Source: Takakia lepidozioides (taxonomy: Eukaryota > Streptophyta > Takakiopsida > Takakiales > Takakiaceae). From it: DNA of 60,000 nucleotides. Below are positions 1 through 10,073 of the stretch, piece after piece (within the stretch, counting starts at the first letter, position 1; each line of letters starts with the position of its first letter). The notes beneath the pieces were generated by a model that was not told the origin of the DNA, did not search any database, and was given only the letters and a program-made list of their open reading frames with translations. The position numbers and the translations under genes were made by a program. The DNA lies in contig CM060731.1 of assembly GCA_030704615.1 (NCBI GenBank), positions 46,463,241 to 46,523,240 on the forward strand, read 5' to 3'.

Positions 1-244
1 CTTCCTTAGTCTCAGGTGTCAACTGCACATTTCTCACGTAGGATAGTATGATACTCAATTTTTTGTGTACTCTCCATGTGCACCAGCTAAACTTGCTTTT
101 GTTTGTCTAAAGTTACTCCCAAACCTCCACAGGGCAGTCGCCACATTATTATTCATCCATCCATAGAATCACTTTGTCATCTACAGAGGGCTTCTTCATT
201 ATCCATTGTTCATCCATGTGGTTTATTTCATCAACAGATATCAT

Positions 245-272
245 CCAACCTCCACTGCCCAGTGGAGGTTGG
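245..272. repeat. Near-perfect palindrome, copy 1
   Basis: Arms of 13 bp (CCAACCTCCACTG and CAGTGGAGGTTGG) flank a CC centre. This is the first and longest of three copies of the same palindrome in the first 2 kb. No coding role is evident; the matching peptide fragments on both strands (LHCPVEV, LHWAVEV) only reflect the shared DNA. Confidence 0.85.
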
Positions 273-515
273 CAATTGTGACTTCATCTGACAGTTCCAA
301 TAGATGTAGTCTATACTCCGCCCTCATACTCCAATTTAATTCCAATTGTTTTTTTATCAGTCCCAGTGTAGATCCAAACATTGACTTTACTTTTTCAATC
401 CATATTGTTTTCTCATTCAAAACCGTCGAAAAAGTTGTACTTAAAGTTTCTCCTTTCGGTGACAAGTCATTCTTTCCTTCAGTTAATCTTCAGTCCAGTA
501 ATAGGATTTTACTGG

Positions 516-537
516 ACCTCCACTGCCCAGTGGAGGT
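516..537. repeat. Near-perfect palindrome, copy 2
   Basis: Arms of 10 bp (ACCTCCACTG and CAGTGGAGGT) flank a CC centre. The core is identical to copy 1 while the bases outside differ, so the palindrome itself is the repeated unit and not a larger duplication. Confidence 0.85.
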
Positions 538-618
538 TACTAACTTCATGGGGTTCCAAGTAGGCCAAAGGGTGTTTCTGTCGCTTCCTGGATCTCCTTC
601 AGTTATTGCCTCAAGAGA

Positions 619-3481
619 TTGCTTGAATGTTTCTGGGGATGGAACTTGCCACGGATCCACTTGTGTTCGTCCACCATTTCAGTTACCCTGATCTTTTGTG
701 ATGACGCATTCGGCTCCTGTCCTCTGCCTTATCGACACATGGATGCTGACACATTGAAGGAGACGATTGGGACTCCAGTTGTGTGGGACGTGTCCTGTGT
801 TCGTACGCATGAAACTGTGGATTCATCATCCCCGAGAAACCCAGGATGTCATTCCATCACAGAAGGTAGTGATTATCAAGGACAAAGCACTGAAAGCAAT
901 GATATTCCGTCCAACGGTGAGACGGGGGGGGATCTGCCTGCAGGTCTGGGGAGAGAATTTTGGAGAAACTTGCAATGTCTTCTTCTTGGGGAGGACGGAA
1001 ACGCCTTGTTCGAAGGCCGAATTCAAGTATGCATTCCTAACGAGATCATTCTGAATGACAAACTCGGAGAGGACGATGTTGGGATTCTGGTCACCAGAAC
1101 AATCTCTGGAGAGTCCGGTTCACTGATGTCGATTGTGAAATGGCCGTTAACAAAAACAAGACTTCTTGAAAATGGCCGGATACTCTCCGTCGATCTCGAA
1201 AATTTCCTACGATCATGCAGTGACATGGAGAATGACGACCATGGTACAGGCGTATTGAAAGCAGCATACAAGCATTTTACTAGGAAGAAAATCCATCCAA
1301 TATGGAGGACTAAAAAAAGTGCAAGAAAAATCTTACTTTGGATGAAGTGAGGTCGGTGAGCAGCAAACCTTGCTGCAAGCTTCAGTGCTGCCCGTATTTT
1401 GATTGGAGAAAAACCTTGGCAATTCGTACTGCATTTTGGGGTTCGTCATTCGATGAGAGGAGAGAACTTGGATTGAATGTTTCAAAACGACTTCACATTA
1501 TGGATGGGTCATTGCGAAGGTCGTATGCTACGATAGAAGGTGTTGATGTTTGTGAGAAAGCATGGTGGATAATACACAGAATTGGAAGGTCAACTTACAT
1601 GGAGTACAAAAAGCTCAGTAAAGAGGGTTGTTTGTCATCTTTCCACGAAAATCGTGGCGTCAAGCGGCTGCGACCAGGGACACTCAAGGTAGAGGGGAAC
1701 ATTATGTCCATTATCAATGCCAATACTGACTTTATGCCTCACAAAACACGTTGCATTGGAGAGGGACGTCGGGATACTTTGAGAATTTTGCCACCCGAAA
1801 TGAACTGGAAGAGAATTCGAGAGGAGTCCAACGGTGACTTTTATTCGTTGTCCCCTTTCGTTTTTCAAAATACTGTGGATGATTTTATTCTTTTTTATGC
1901 CATCATGATTTCTTGTTCTTCCACTTTGTAGAACCTCCACTGCCCAGTGGACGTTGACATTGTTGGGGAGTTGGGGTGCAGACAAACAGACTGCTCGGTT
2001 TGAAAGGAGTCTCGCAGCAAGCTATAAGCCGTATACGGAATCAAATATTTCCTAACGTGGAGGTTCGGAAAACAGGAAGCACCTTTGCTAAGTGCACATA
2101 ATGCGAGATGTTCAAGGACTTGATCAAGAAGTCGATTAAGAGGAGTTCCGAACAGGTCGCACATAAGCGGACGCTTGATTTGCACTTGAGGCATTAAGAG
2201 TCATGCAGAAGGCTGTACCATAGCTGGAGGAATGAGTCCGTTATAGGAAAACGGCTATTCCGAGGCTATAGACGACGAACAAGATGGTCTCCGGATTGGG
2301 TCAGTTGTCTGTCTCATTGATATGAATGGTTACGCACGGACACGGAGATGGAGCTTACGCTCAATTATTCCTTGAGTTTTGGAAAGACAATTCAAACTTC
2401 ACAATTGGGTCGCTGGCTCGGTGCCTGCGCCAACTGGAAAAGCCGACATGCCGGGAATCCAGGAACATTTTCGACATTGAAGTTCAAAATGATTTTTTTG
2501 AAACGCTCATGAGAGGTAAATCGAGATGTTTGGAGGCTCTGAAACCCTGCAGGCCGCACGATAAACGTGGTGCTCGACCACTTCCTAGACGACTTTATTT
2601 GCAGATGGACAACTCCTCCAAGGACAATAAGAACAGATGGATGCTTGCTTTCCTATCCCTCCTCACTGCCAAAGATGTCTTTGAAGAGATCCAGCTTGGT
2701 TTTCTCATGGTCGGGCACACCCATGAGGATATTGACGGATTCTTTAGCTATCTCTCGAAGAAGCTAAAGGAACGCAACACCTACATTCTTCCGGATTTGA
2801 TGAGGTCATTCATGATCTCCCAAGATATGCAATTCATTCCTCAAATCACACAAGAGGTTCCTCGACTTCAAGAAGTTTGTTAAGGGTTGTATTCATGATA
2901 GAAAAGAGGCTTTGGTCGGGATCTCAGAGATGCACGTCTTTCCATTTTTTAAGGATGCGGATGGCTGGCCTGTTATGAAGTACAAGAAGTCAGCTACTGA
3001 TTCGGAGTGGCTTTCTATAAACTCCAGCGTTAAGATGTGGGAAGTCCAATCCTGATGGGACTCCATATCTCCCTGAAGGAGAACCAGATGCCGTTCCAAG
3101 AAGACCGATATGGGGAGTCGGGGAAGACTCCTCAGAAAAACAGTCATTCATAAAAAATAGTATTAAGAAATACATACATTTTTGGACCAAAGGAATGTTG
3201 CTTGACGATCATTATCGGGGTGTGATGGAACAATATGACCAATACTAGGGAAATATTCTTGCCGAACTTGATAAGTCAATGCAGGACATTCCGGATCGTA
3301 TTCAGCTTCTTGAGGGATTTTGGCCGAAAACAAATTGGTCCTCAAACCATCGGAGGGATGGCATCCAGCCACAGATACTGGAAGATATGGAAGATGAGGA
3401 TGAAGTTCCAGAACCTTACTGTGGCCCTAGGTGTGAGCGTCCAAGGATACCCTTGAATCCGTTCAAGGATATTGAGAAAGG
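619..3481 (+). pseudogene. DUF7869-family gene, 5' part (disrupted)
   Basis: This is the 5' and central part of a DUF7869-type gene, a family of unknown function that is often multicopy and looks transposon-related. Visible parts in order: a long N-terminal region (about 619-1350); a Cys-rich block with CCKLQCC (about 1370); a block with KCT and ESCRRLYHSW (about 2080-2220); and the DUF7869 core with LQMDNSSKDNKNR, then VGHTHEDID (about 2605-2735). GISEMHVFPFF and PVMKYKK follow in another frame (about 2915-2990). The gene is broken by TAA stops at 2099 and 2195, a one-base frameshift near 2870, a TGA near 3055 and the retroelement at 3482. The acidic DN and HTHxD motifs suggest a nuclease or transposase-like fold, but this is inference. 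The start is uncertain. Confidence 0.7.
1932..1955. repeat. Palindrome, copy 3, inside the DUF7869 gene
   Basis: Arms of 11 bp with one mismatch (AACCTCCACTG and CAGTGGACGTT) flank a CC centre. It lies where the reading frame of the DUF7869 gene breaks, directly after TTTGTAG. That is compatible either with insertion into the gene or with a position at the end of an intron. Confidence 0.8.
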
Positions 3482-3568
3482 TGTCGTGCGCATACATATC
3501 GCTACACAACTACATCGCTGTCCGAACCACACCACACATATATGCACAATAAAGTAGTCTACCACAAT
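3482..3568. repeat. 87-bp LTR-flanking repeat, outer copy
   Basis: TGTCGTGCGCATAC...CTACCACAAT lies outside the 353-bp LTR core and directly next to the target duplication. It is identical to 3923-4009 and carries AATAAA on the plus strand. Confidence 0.85.
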
Positions 3569-3920
3569 GATAAAGAAGCTTGAAAGGACATACACTCCCA
3601 ACACAAGAAATATAAAATCCATCGCTATCACTCATTGAAACTGAAGTCGAGCCAGGGGCACCCCAAGCTATGGGGACTCCACCCCACAACAACCTGTATC
3701 CCTACATAAGCACACTAAAACCTAAACACATGCAGGAGCTCGTCGCGTAGGCTCAACTCGAGAGAGATGAGCGGCGACTGCCGCTCTCGTGAAGATAAGA
3801 CAGACCAGGTGTCAAACTAAACTTGACACCTGATTTAACACTTGACCTAACTCCAAGTGTTAAATACAAATAACTAGTTTTATTCTAGCTGTTTTCACAC
3901 TGTGCTTATTTAACTTGACA
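3568..3920 (-). repeat. Left (3') LTR core, 353 bp
   Basis: It runs TGATAAAG...AACTTGACA on the plus strand and matches 15074-15429 with only a few differences, mainly around 3740-3775. It is flanked on both sides by an identical 87-bp sequence, which is not present at the other end of the element. Confidence 0.85.
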
Positions 3921-3922
3921 GC

Positions 3923-4009
3923 TGTCGTGCGCATACATATCGCTACACAACTACATCGCTGTCCGAACCACACCACACATATATGCACAATAAAGTAGTC
4001 TACCACAAT
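3923..4009. repeat. 87-bp LTR-flanking repeat, inner copy
   Basis: Identical to 3482-3568. On the minus strand it starts (TGTGGTAGAC) directly after the purine-rich tract, which is the expected start of a 3' LTR. The functional 3' LTR may therefore be the whole of 3482-4007. Confidence 0.85.
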
Positions 4010-4266
4010 CGCCCCCCTAGCTGGTGGATAGGTCCCTCTACCTCCAGATAGCTACAAGACGTAATAGCCATAGCCGTACTAAGTCCTCTATCACTGTCCC
4101 TATCGTACTCAAACTCTATAGACCAAGAGGCCGGGTACAAGAGTAGCCCCATCGTTAGTCGCCGTCTTGCAATCTGTGAACTTGAGCCAGGCCTTCGTGT
4201 ATTCAAGGTATCCTGTAGCTGGGCCTTGCGTTGCTTGTTAGCCTTCCATGGTTGTATCCACTCCCA

Positions 4267-5546
4267 CTATCCAATGCATTGTGGACATAACCAATCCCCA
4301 TCCGGAACCATCTCAAGAGGTGGAGTCAAGCATCCCATATGCCAACCTCTAGAGCACCGATCACACACCAGCATGGTGGCTGCCCCTTTAGCAGACCCAC
4401 ACAACATGCACCTCAAACCTGCAGATACCACTGCCAGGTTTGGGTCAATCCTGCCATCGACATTCGGAAGGTGACATGGCGCACAATTACGCACATGGTC
4501 CTTCCAAGTTATGCCATCCCGACCCTCCAAGACCAAGACGCCTGAGGGCAAGACCTCTCGAACCCTCAAAATAACACGTCCTGCAGTCACATCCAGGGTC
4601 GTAGGAGCAGTCTGCTGCAGATAGACATAGTCACCAGGGTTGAATCTCCGAACCCCAGGACGATAGCCCCCACCACGTATGGTAGCATACCTCAACGTAT
4701 CACACGGTGTTGTGCAATGGCAAGGTTCTCGAAAGCCATGGCATGACTCTCTTGAACAACGCTGCTCACATGCACGTGCCCACACATCTGGATCGTCAAG
4801 GTTAAGAACTGTAGCAGCTTCTCTGCGAATGGATGTAGGCAAATCCGGCTCTCGGCCAAAGAGAAGAAAGTATGGTGAGAAGGAGGCAAGTGATGCTTGC
4901 TTGCTGAACCTGTAGCCCATGGGCCAGGGTAACTGAAGGTCCCAATCTCCTAGGTGTCCCTTCTGCAAGCCATACTTGCGCAAACCCCTCTTTACTGTCT
5001 GAACAACTCTCTCTGCCAAGCCATCGGCCAGGATGATCCCGAGAAGTGGTGCGGTGGTCTATCAAGGCCTTGTCACACAAAGCCTGAAACTCCCCCAAGA
5101 ACTCTCTCCCTTGGTCCGTGAGTACCTCAGCTGGAGCACCGAATCGGCTAAGCACACAATCCAAGAATGCATACGCAGCTCCCTCACTAGCCTTATCAGG
5201 CAATGGAACCAATTCAATCCACTTGGAGAAGTGCTCCACCATCACCAACACGTACTTGTTGTGGCGCATGGTCAGGCAACGGCCCTGCGAAGTCAAGACT
5301 CCACCTGTAGCCCAATCCCATGATCGGAAGAGGGTGCAATTGTGGAGTAGGGGCGTTGAATGAAGCACGCACCCTGTCACACACCATGCACCTAGCCACA
5401 AATTGTTCACCCTCTGTGTGCATACCACGCCACCAATACTGCCCCTGCAGTAGACTATGGGTGCGTCGCACCCCAAAATGCCCCAACTCCTCATGGGCAT
5501 GCCGCACTAACCGTGCCCGCTGTGTTGGGTGAGGCACAATCCTCAC
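4267..5546 (-). pseudogene. Retroelement integrase with C-terminal PHD finger
   Basis: The integrase inserts element DNA into the host chromosome. Visible in order on the minus strand: an HHCC zinc-binding region (HAHEELGHFG and CMVCDR); the catalytic D in SLDFAGPL; the catalytic D in VLTDQGREF; and the catalytic E region LAERVVQTVKRG. A C-terminal region with NPGDYVYLQQ follows. The protein ends in a C4HC3 PHD finger (CMLCG, CDRCSRGWHMGC, WLCPQC). PHD fingers commonly bind histone H3 tails, so here it may steer integration or read chromatin (inference). Frameshifts near 5210-5230 and near 5010 break the domain. Confidence 0.85.
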
Positions 5547-5737
5547 TCGACCATCCTCCCCACACTCGGAGCAGGTGTGTCCCCTCCCACCTGAACCTCT
5601 TGGCTCGTTGTAGGATCCGATCCCTCTCCTTGGCAGTCATAGTGGCTGCCGTGTCTCCACTGCGGAGGTAGTCCAACACAACTGAATCCTCATGTATATC
5701 TTTGGCGCCACCCTGCTCATTGCTGGCCTCAGGGTCC

Positions 5738-7225
5738 TCAGACACTTGATCTACAGTCATCCCTGTTGTAGGTCCAACCTGGCCTTCCGCTGCCAAGATA
5801 CAGAAATGCAGATGCATGCCATCCGGGCACCATCTCCTCGTCCGTCTCACCATGCCACCGAGCTCCAGTGTCATCCTGCTGGCTCGTGCATGGATTGCGA
5901 CTCAACCCATCTGCATTTCGATTGACCAAACCCGGTCGATGCACCACCTGAAAGTCATACTCTTGAAGGATGAGTGCCCACCGTGCAAGCTTCCCCGTAA
6001 GCTTGTCTGACTCCATCAACCACTTGAGTGGTTGGTGATCCGTGACAAGGGTGAAGAGATTGCCGTATAGATAGCACCTGAAGTGTGCCACGGCCCACAC
6101 TGCAGCTAAGCATTCTCCCTCATATGAGCTATACTTAGACTCTGCAGCATTGTTCGAGCGGCTAGCATAAGCCACTACGACTCTCTTCCCTCATCATCCA
6201 CCTGTGTGAGCACCGCTCCAAGCCCCAGCATGCTCCAATCTGTATGCAGCTGAAAAGGACGCCCCCTGATAGGTCGTCTCAAGATGGGCGCCGAGGTCAA
6301 CCTCGCCTTGAGCTCTTGAAAAGCTTGTTCTTGCTCATCTTCCCACTGCCACTCCTGGTCCACCTTGGTCAGCTTGGTTAGAGCCTTTGCAATGGCACTA
6401 AATCCCTTAACAAACCGTCTGTAATAGTTTGCTAACCCCATGAAAGCTCGAACTCGGCTCACATCCGTGGGGCGTGGAACCTGTGCAATGGACTCTACCT
6501 TAGTCTGCTGTACCCCCAATCCTCCAGGATATATCATGTGACCCAGATACTCAATCTGGTTGTGGAAAAACTTGCACTTGCCCGGATGTAACTTCAATCC
6601 GTGCGTCCTCAAGCGCTCAAATACCCCCTGAAGGTGTCTCTCATGCTCCTCCACCGTAGGCACTAAAGATGATGATGTCCGCTATGTAGCACCGAGCCAA
6701 CTCCACCCCTGCTAGAATCCTGTCCATGCACCTCTTTGAAACTCAGGGCTGGAGCGGTTTAATCCCAAATGGTAAACCGCCACTGGTATAGGCAATCCTT
6801 CCCGTGCGCATTGATCCCCAGAATGCCGTCTTTTGCTTATCCGCCTCCTTGATCGGCAACTGGTGATATCCGGATCGTAAATCCAACGTGCTAAAGACCT
6901 TGGAATGCCCAATGGCATCAAAGATCTCCTCTGGTGTGGCATGGCATACCTATCGGACTTGTCTGACGATTTAACAGGCGGTAATCACCGCACATACGTC
7001 TCTCCGTCCAATTGCCATGACATCCTTCTTAGCTGGCATCACTGTGGCTGAAGCATACTCTCCACCAGAGAGCTCCACCAAACCTGCCTCCCAGAGATCT
7101 TGAGTCCTCATCTGAATCAAAGACCTCTCCATGTCACTGTATCTATAGGGTCTCCGAAAGATTGGCGTGTCAGTGGCCAACTCAATACGGATCTCTTGAC
7201 CCTTCAGTGCTCCCAAGTCCTTCAA
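5738..7225 (-). pseudogene. Retroelement reverse transcriptase and RNase H
   Basis: This copies element RNA into DNA and degrades the template. The RT start shows RRPYRYSDMER and ASATVMPAKKD (about 7020-7170). The palm is broken by frameshifts between 6670 and 7010. At the active site the peptide reads RCYIADIIIFS, where the family has YxDD: the first catalytic Asp is Ala. The RT thumb (YLGHMI, FMGLANYYRRF) and RNase H (AYASR, YEGECLAAVWA, TDHQPLKWL, NADGLSR) follow in two overlapping frames meeting near 6175. It lies downstream of the methyltransferase and upstream of integrase, giving the Ty3/gypsy order. Confidence 0.9.
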
Positions 7226-7564
7226 ACTGAAGGCAAAGCAATTCCTGTAAGCCCTCAGGAACCGCCGTATACGTCGTCTCTCTCCTCCGGTGACAATGGG
7301 TCCAATATCAGGCTCCCAATTGTCCTCCGTAACTGCAACCTTAAGTCCAGTGGGCTTAGAGGTAGAGGACGCGTCCCGTGGTTGCTATGCTGCAACCTCT
7401 TGAGCAGTACCCCCTTCCTGCTCAGTCAATGACAAGGCCTCATCCTGCCCCATCATCTCATCATTGAGAACCTCCTCATCCATCAACATCTGCCTTCGCT
7501 GCCAACTCCCTCTGAACCTCGAGCACCTCCCACATGTGCCATGGATGTCTACACCTCGTGGTCC

Positions 7565-8999
7565 TCACCGGCTCGCCCCACTCGCTGCCTGTACCGTCTC
7601 GGTAGGCAGAGAGACCGTCAAGGGAAGTGCACTCCGCACTCTACGTTGCTCAGCCATAGCCAAGCTGACAATCCAGGTCAAGCAATTGAGATCCATTGCT
7701 TGCCCCAACACCTGACGACGTGATGCCTCAGAAAGAGAGGCACCGCCGTGGTCCCAGTGGAAAACCCATAGCCCGCTCTCGCTCGTCGGCATTAGGCTCC
7801 ACTAACTGCTGCAACTGAGCCCTCCAGGAGGCCAGGTCCACCATCCCGAAAAGCATGGATCCTGGGAAGCTGAGCAGTGTAGGTAATGCTGCTCGTGGTT
7901 GACCCACTCTGTTGACCACTGCCAAAGGCGAACGGTCATCGTGTCTCACACGTTGAGACTGCCTTCCTGTGTCCAAAATGCCATCCACGGTGAGGTGTGC
8001 TGGCCGCTGCACCCCATCAAATGCACGCTTGAGCAGTGCGGGTGGCATCAAGTTAGTCCACCATAGTCGTGGACGATGAGCCCGTGACCCCACTGCAGCT
8101 GCATCCAGCAATACTGCTGACCCAAGCCACGACCGGACTTGATGCACACTGGCCATCACCCTGGCCCGAGAATCACCCATCAGTGGCACATTCTCCAAGA
8201 TGTATGCCGGAGATACAGCTGATGAAGCTGCAAGTGGCGCAAAATCCGCACCATCTCCCAAAACAGACCCGTCCTCGAGTCTCGCAATCCATTGCCATGC
8301 CCGGCTGATGAATGCCCTTGGCAGGGCCAACCTGCCACTACCAGATCAATGGAGCCAACCCGCTCCAAATCCTGCGCCCCCAGCAACGCAATGTCTGCTG
8401 GCAAGGCCTGCTGTATCCACGAACTGCAGACACCGCAACAACTCAGGTGCTGCTGCACCATCTGAGCACATGGCGCAGTGAGACGCGTCGTGCAGTCTCA
8501 TCCCTCTCCACATACAGGTAACGTCGAACTCGTACACCTGCCTGCAGCACTGCAGCCAATCCAGTGCTGATCCCGCCAAAAAGTCCAGAAGGCATATGCC
8601 TTCATCCGGTCGCTGCCACACAAGAGGTGTGGTGTCCAATGGCGACAACTGAGGTGGCCCTGGTGCAATCACCGCATTCTCCTCCTCTCCTGACGGTACA
8701 AAAGCTTCTACCCAAGCTTGTTGCACCCGTCCATCAGCAGCTTGCTGCAAATCCTTGCTCGTACCCCACAACGGAGTGTGAGCAACCATGGCAGGCAACT
8801 CCGCCGTACCATGCATGTCATCCTGCTCTGCTGGAGGTGGCACATCCTCTGCATGGGCATTGCCTTCCAGCAACTCTCCAGGCCAGCTGACTGCAGCTGT
8901 GAAGGCGGCTAGTGTTGGCATCTTGCCCCGCTGAGCACTGCAATACCCCCAATGAATGTCACAGGGAGCTGTGCACGGCGACCATCCCCTGACTGCCAT
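7565..8999 (-). pseudogene. Retroelement-encoded cytosine-5 DNA methyltransferase domain
   Basis: It would methylate cytosine C5 in DNA using S-adenosylmethionine. Motifs seen in order on the minus strand: motif I-like ICLLDFLAG (about 8570-8605); the motif IV nucleophile VVAGWPCQGHSSAG, then GLRDSRTGLFWEM (about 8260-8350); motif VI YILENVP (about 8190-8210); motif VIII-like HRPRLWW (about 8060-8080); motif IX-like ADERERAMGF (about 7760-7790); and motif X-like LGQAMDLN (about 7690-7715). The motifs are spread over four reading-frame segments (8346-8999, 8180-8461, 7728-8330, 7565-7792), so this copy carries about three frameshifts or assembly errors. It sits between protease and RT in the same orientation, so it is part of pol. 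Confidence 0.88.
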
Positions 9000-9531
9000 C
9001 CAGGCCTGTAGGATGCTGACTCCTCCCAGAAATCCAGGGTGAAGCCCATGGGGTATAACACTGCCCCACCAACGAGGACATCGTAAGAGACCGCGTCTGT
9101 CACAATGGCCTTGGCTCGCATCACTGAGCCATCTACAGGATGATCCGGCTGCAGTCTAATAGCCAACTGATGCCGTGTCATGCCGCGAGCCTGCTCTGAT
9201 CCTCCCAGAGATGTCTGTATCTGGAAAGGACAAGGCTCCATATCCGCCTCCATGAGGCCCAACCTGCAATAGCAGCTCTGCCCAACATCAGTGGCTGAGC
9301 TCCTGAGTCCAACAAGACCCGCAGTGGCCGGTACTTCTTGCCTGCCGGTCCACTCAAAGTGAAAATGCCTCCCTGGTTGTCTAACAAGACAACTCCAGGT
9401 GTCACCATGGCGCGCTCAAAGGCTGGCCTAGCTGGCAGCTCCGTCAACCTGGCAGCTGCAGCTTGCCAGGGCGCAGCCGTGGCAGTCTTGACCCTCAAAT
9501 CCGAGGATCCCTCTGCCACTACACCTTCCAC
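8909..9531 (-). pseudogene. Retroelement aspartic protease
   Basis: This is the retropepsin-type protease that would cleave the polyprotein. The catalytic motif is in VLLDSGAQPLMLG (about 9275-9320). The C-terminal half continues in a second frame (8909-9262) with YDVLVGGAVLYPMGF, so there is a frameshift near 9250. Upstream, 9531-9970 holds further pol sequence in shifted frames without a recognisable domain. Confidence 0.8.
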
Positions 9532-10073
9532 TAACTCCGCAGAAGATGAAGTGACCTCCCACTCTCACAGAGTGTTGCTGCTAGTCTGAACACTGCAGCT
9601 GGCCTCACCCCCGGCGTCGCAATCATGGTTGCCGAGAACAGTGGGGCTTGACACACAGAGGTGGCTGCTCCCAATAACACACCGGCTGCACTAGCCTTGG
9701 TAGCAGGTGTCAGTGCTGCACGTGTAGCTCTCCCCAATGGCATAGTAACCTCCGCCTCGGTACAGTCGGGCGAGAACTAGGTGCCATGGATGGCGTTGAC
9801 ACTGTCTCCGCCAAGGTGAATGACTGAGGCAGCCTTGCCTGACGGCTTGCCTCCCCACGTTGTGGATCCAACTCCACCTCTGCACCTCGTGGCTCAGGAA
9901 CTCGTGTTGCTCCTCGAGTCACGGCTGCAGCAGACTCCACCTGCTCTAATGGTAGTGCTGCTCCGCACATAATCCCATTCCGCCCATATCTCCTCCCTCA
10001 GGAGCAGGAGGTGGGCCATCCCGCCTGGGAGCCGGTACCGCCTGAGCTATAGCCATGGCAGCGAGCCTCTGCT
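9531..10073 (-). pseudogene. Frameshifted pol N-terminal linker
   Basis: Two short minus-strand reading frames (9710-9970 and 9531-9743) bridge gag and protease. They are rich in Ala, Pro and Arg and carry no recognisable domain. They probably represent the N-terminal pol region after loss of frame. Confidence 0.45.

Noticed and set aside
206-691. Overlapping ORFs on both strands around the first two palindromes
   Set aside because: The similar peptides come from the palindrome itself; there are no splice sites or family features.
2099-2197. Stop-codon reassignment (TAA read as an amino acid)
   Set aside because: Other genes in the window use TAA, TAG and TGA as normal ends or avoid them in frame; the stops occur only in decayed elements.
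3482-4009. An independent mini LTR element formed by the two 87-bp repeats
   Set aside because: The reading frame of the host gene and the AAGG duplication place the outer repeat at the edge of the large element, so it belongs to that element.
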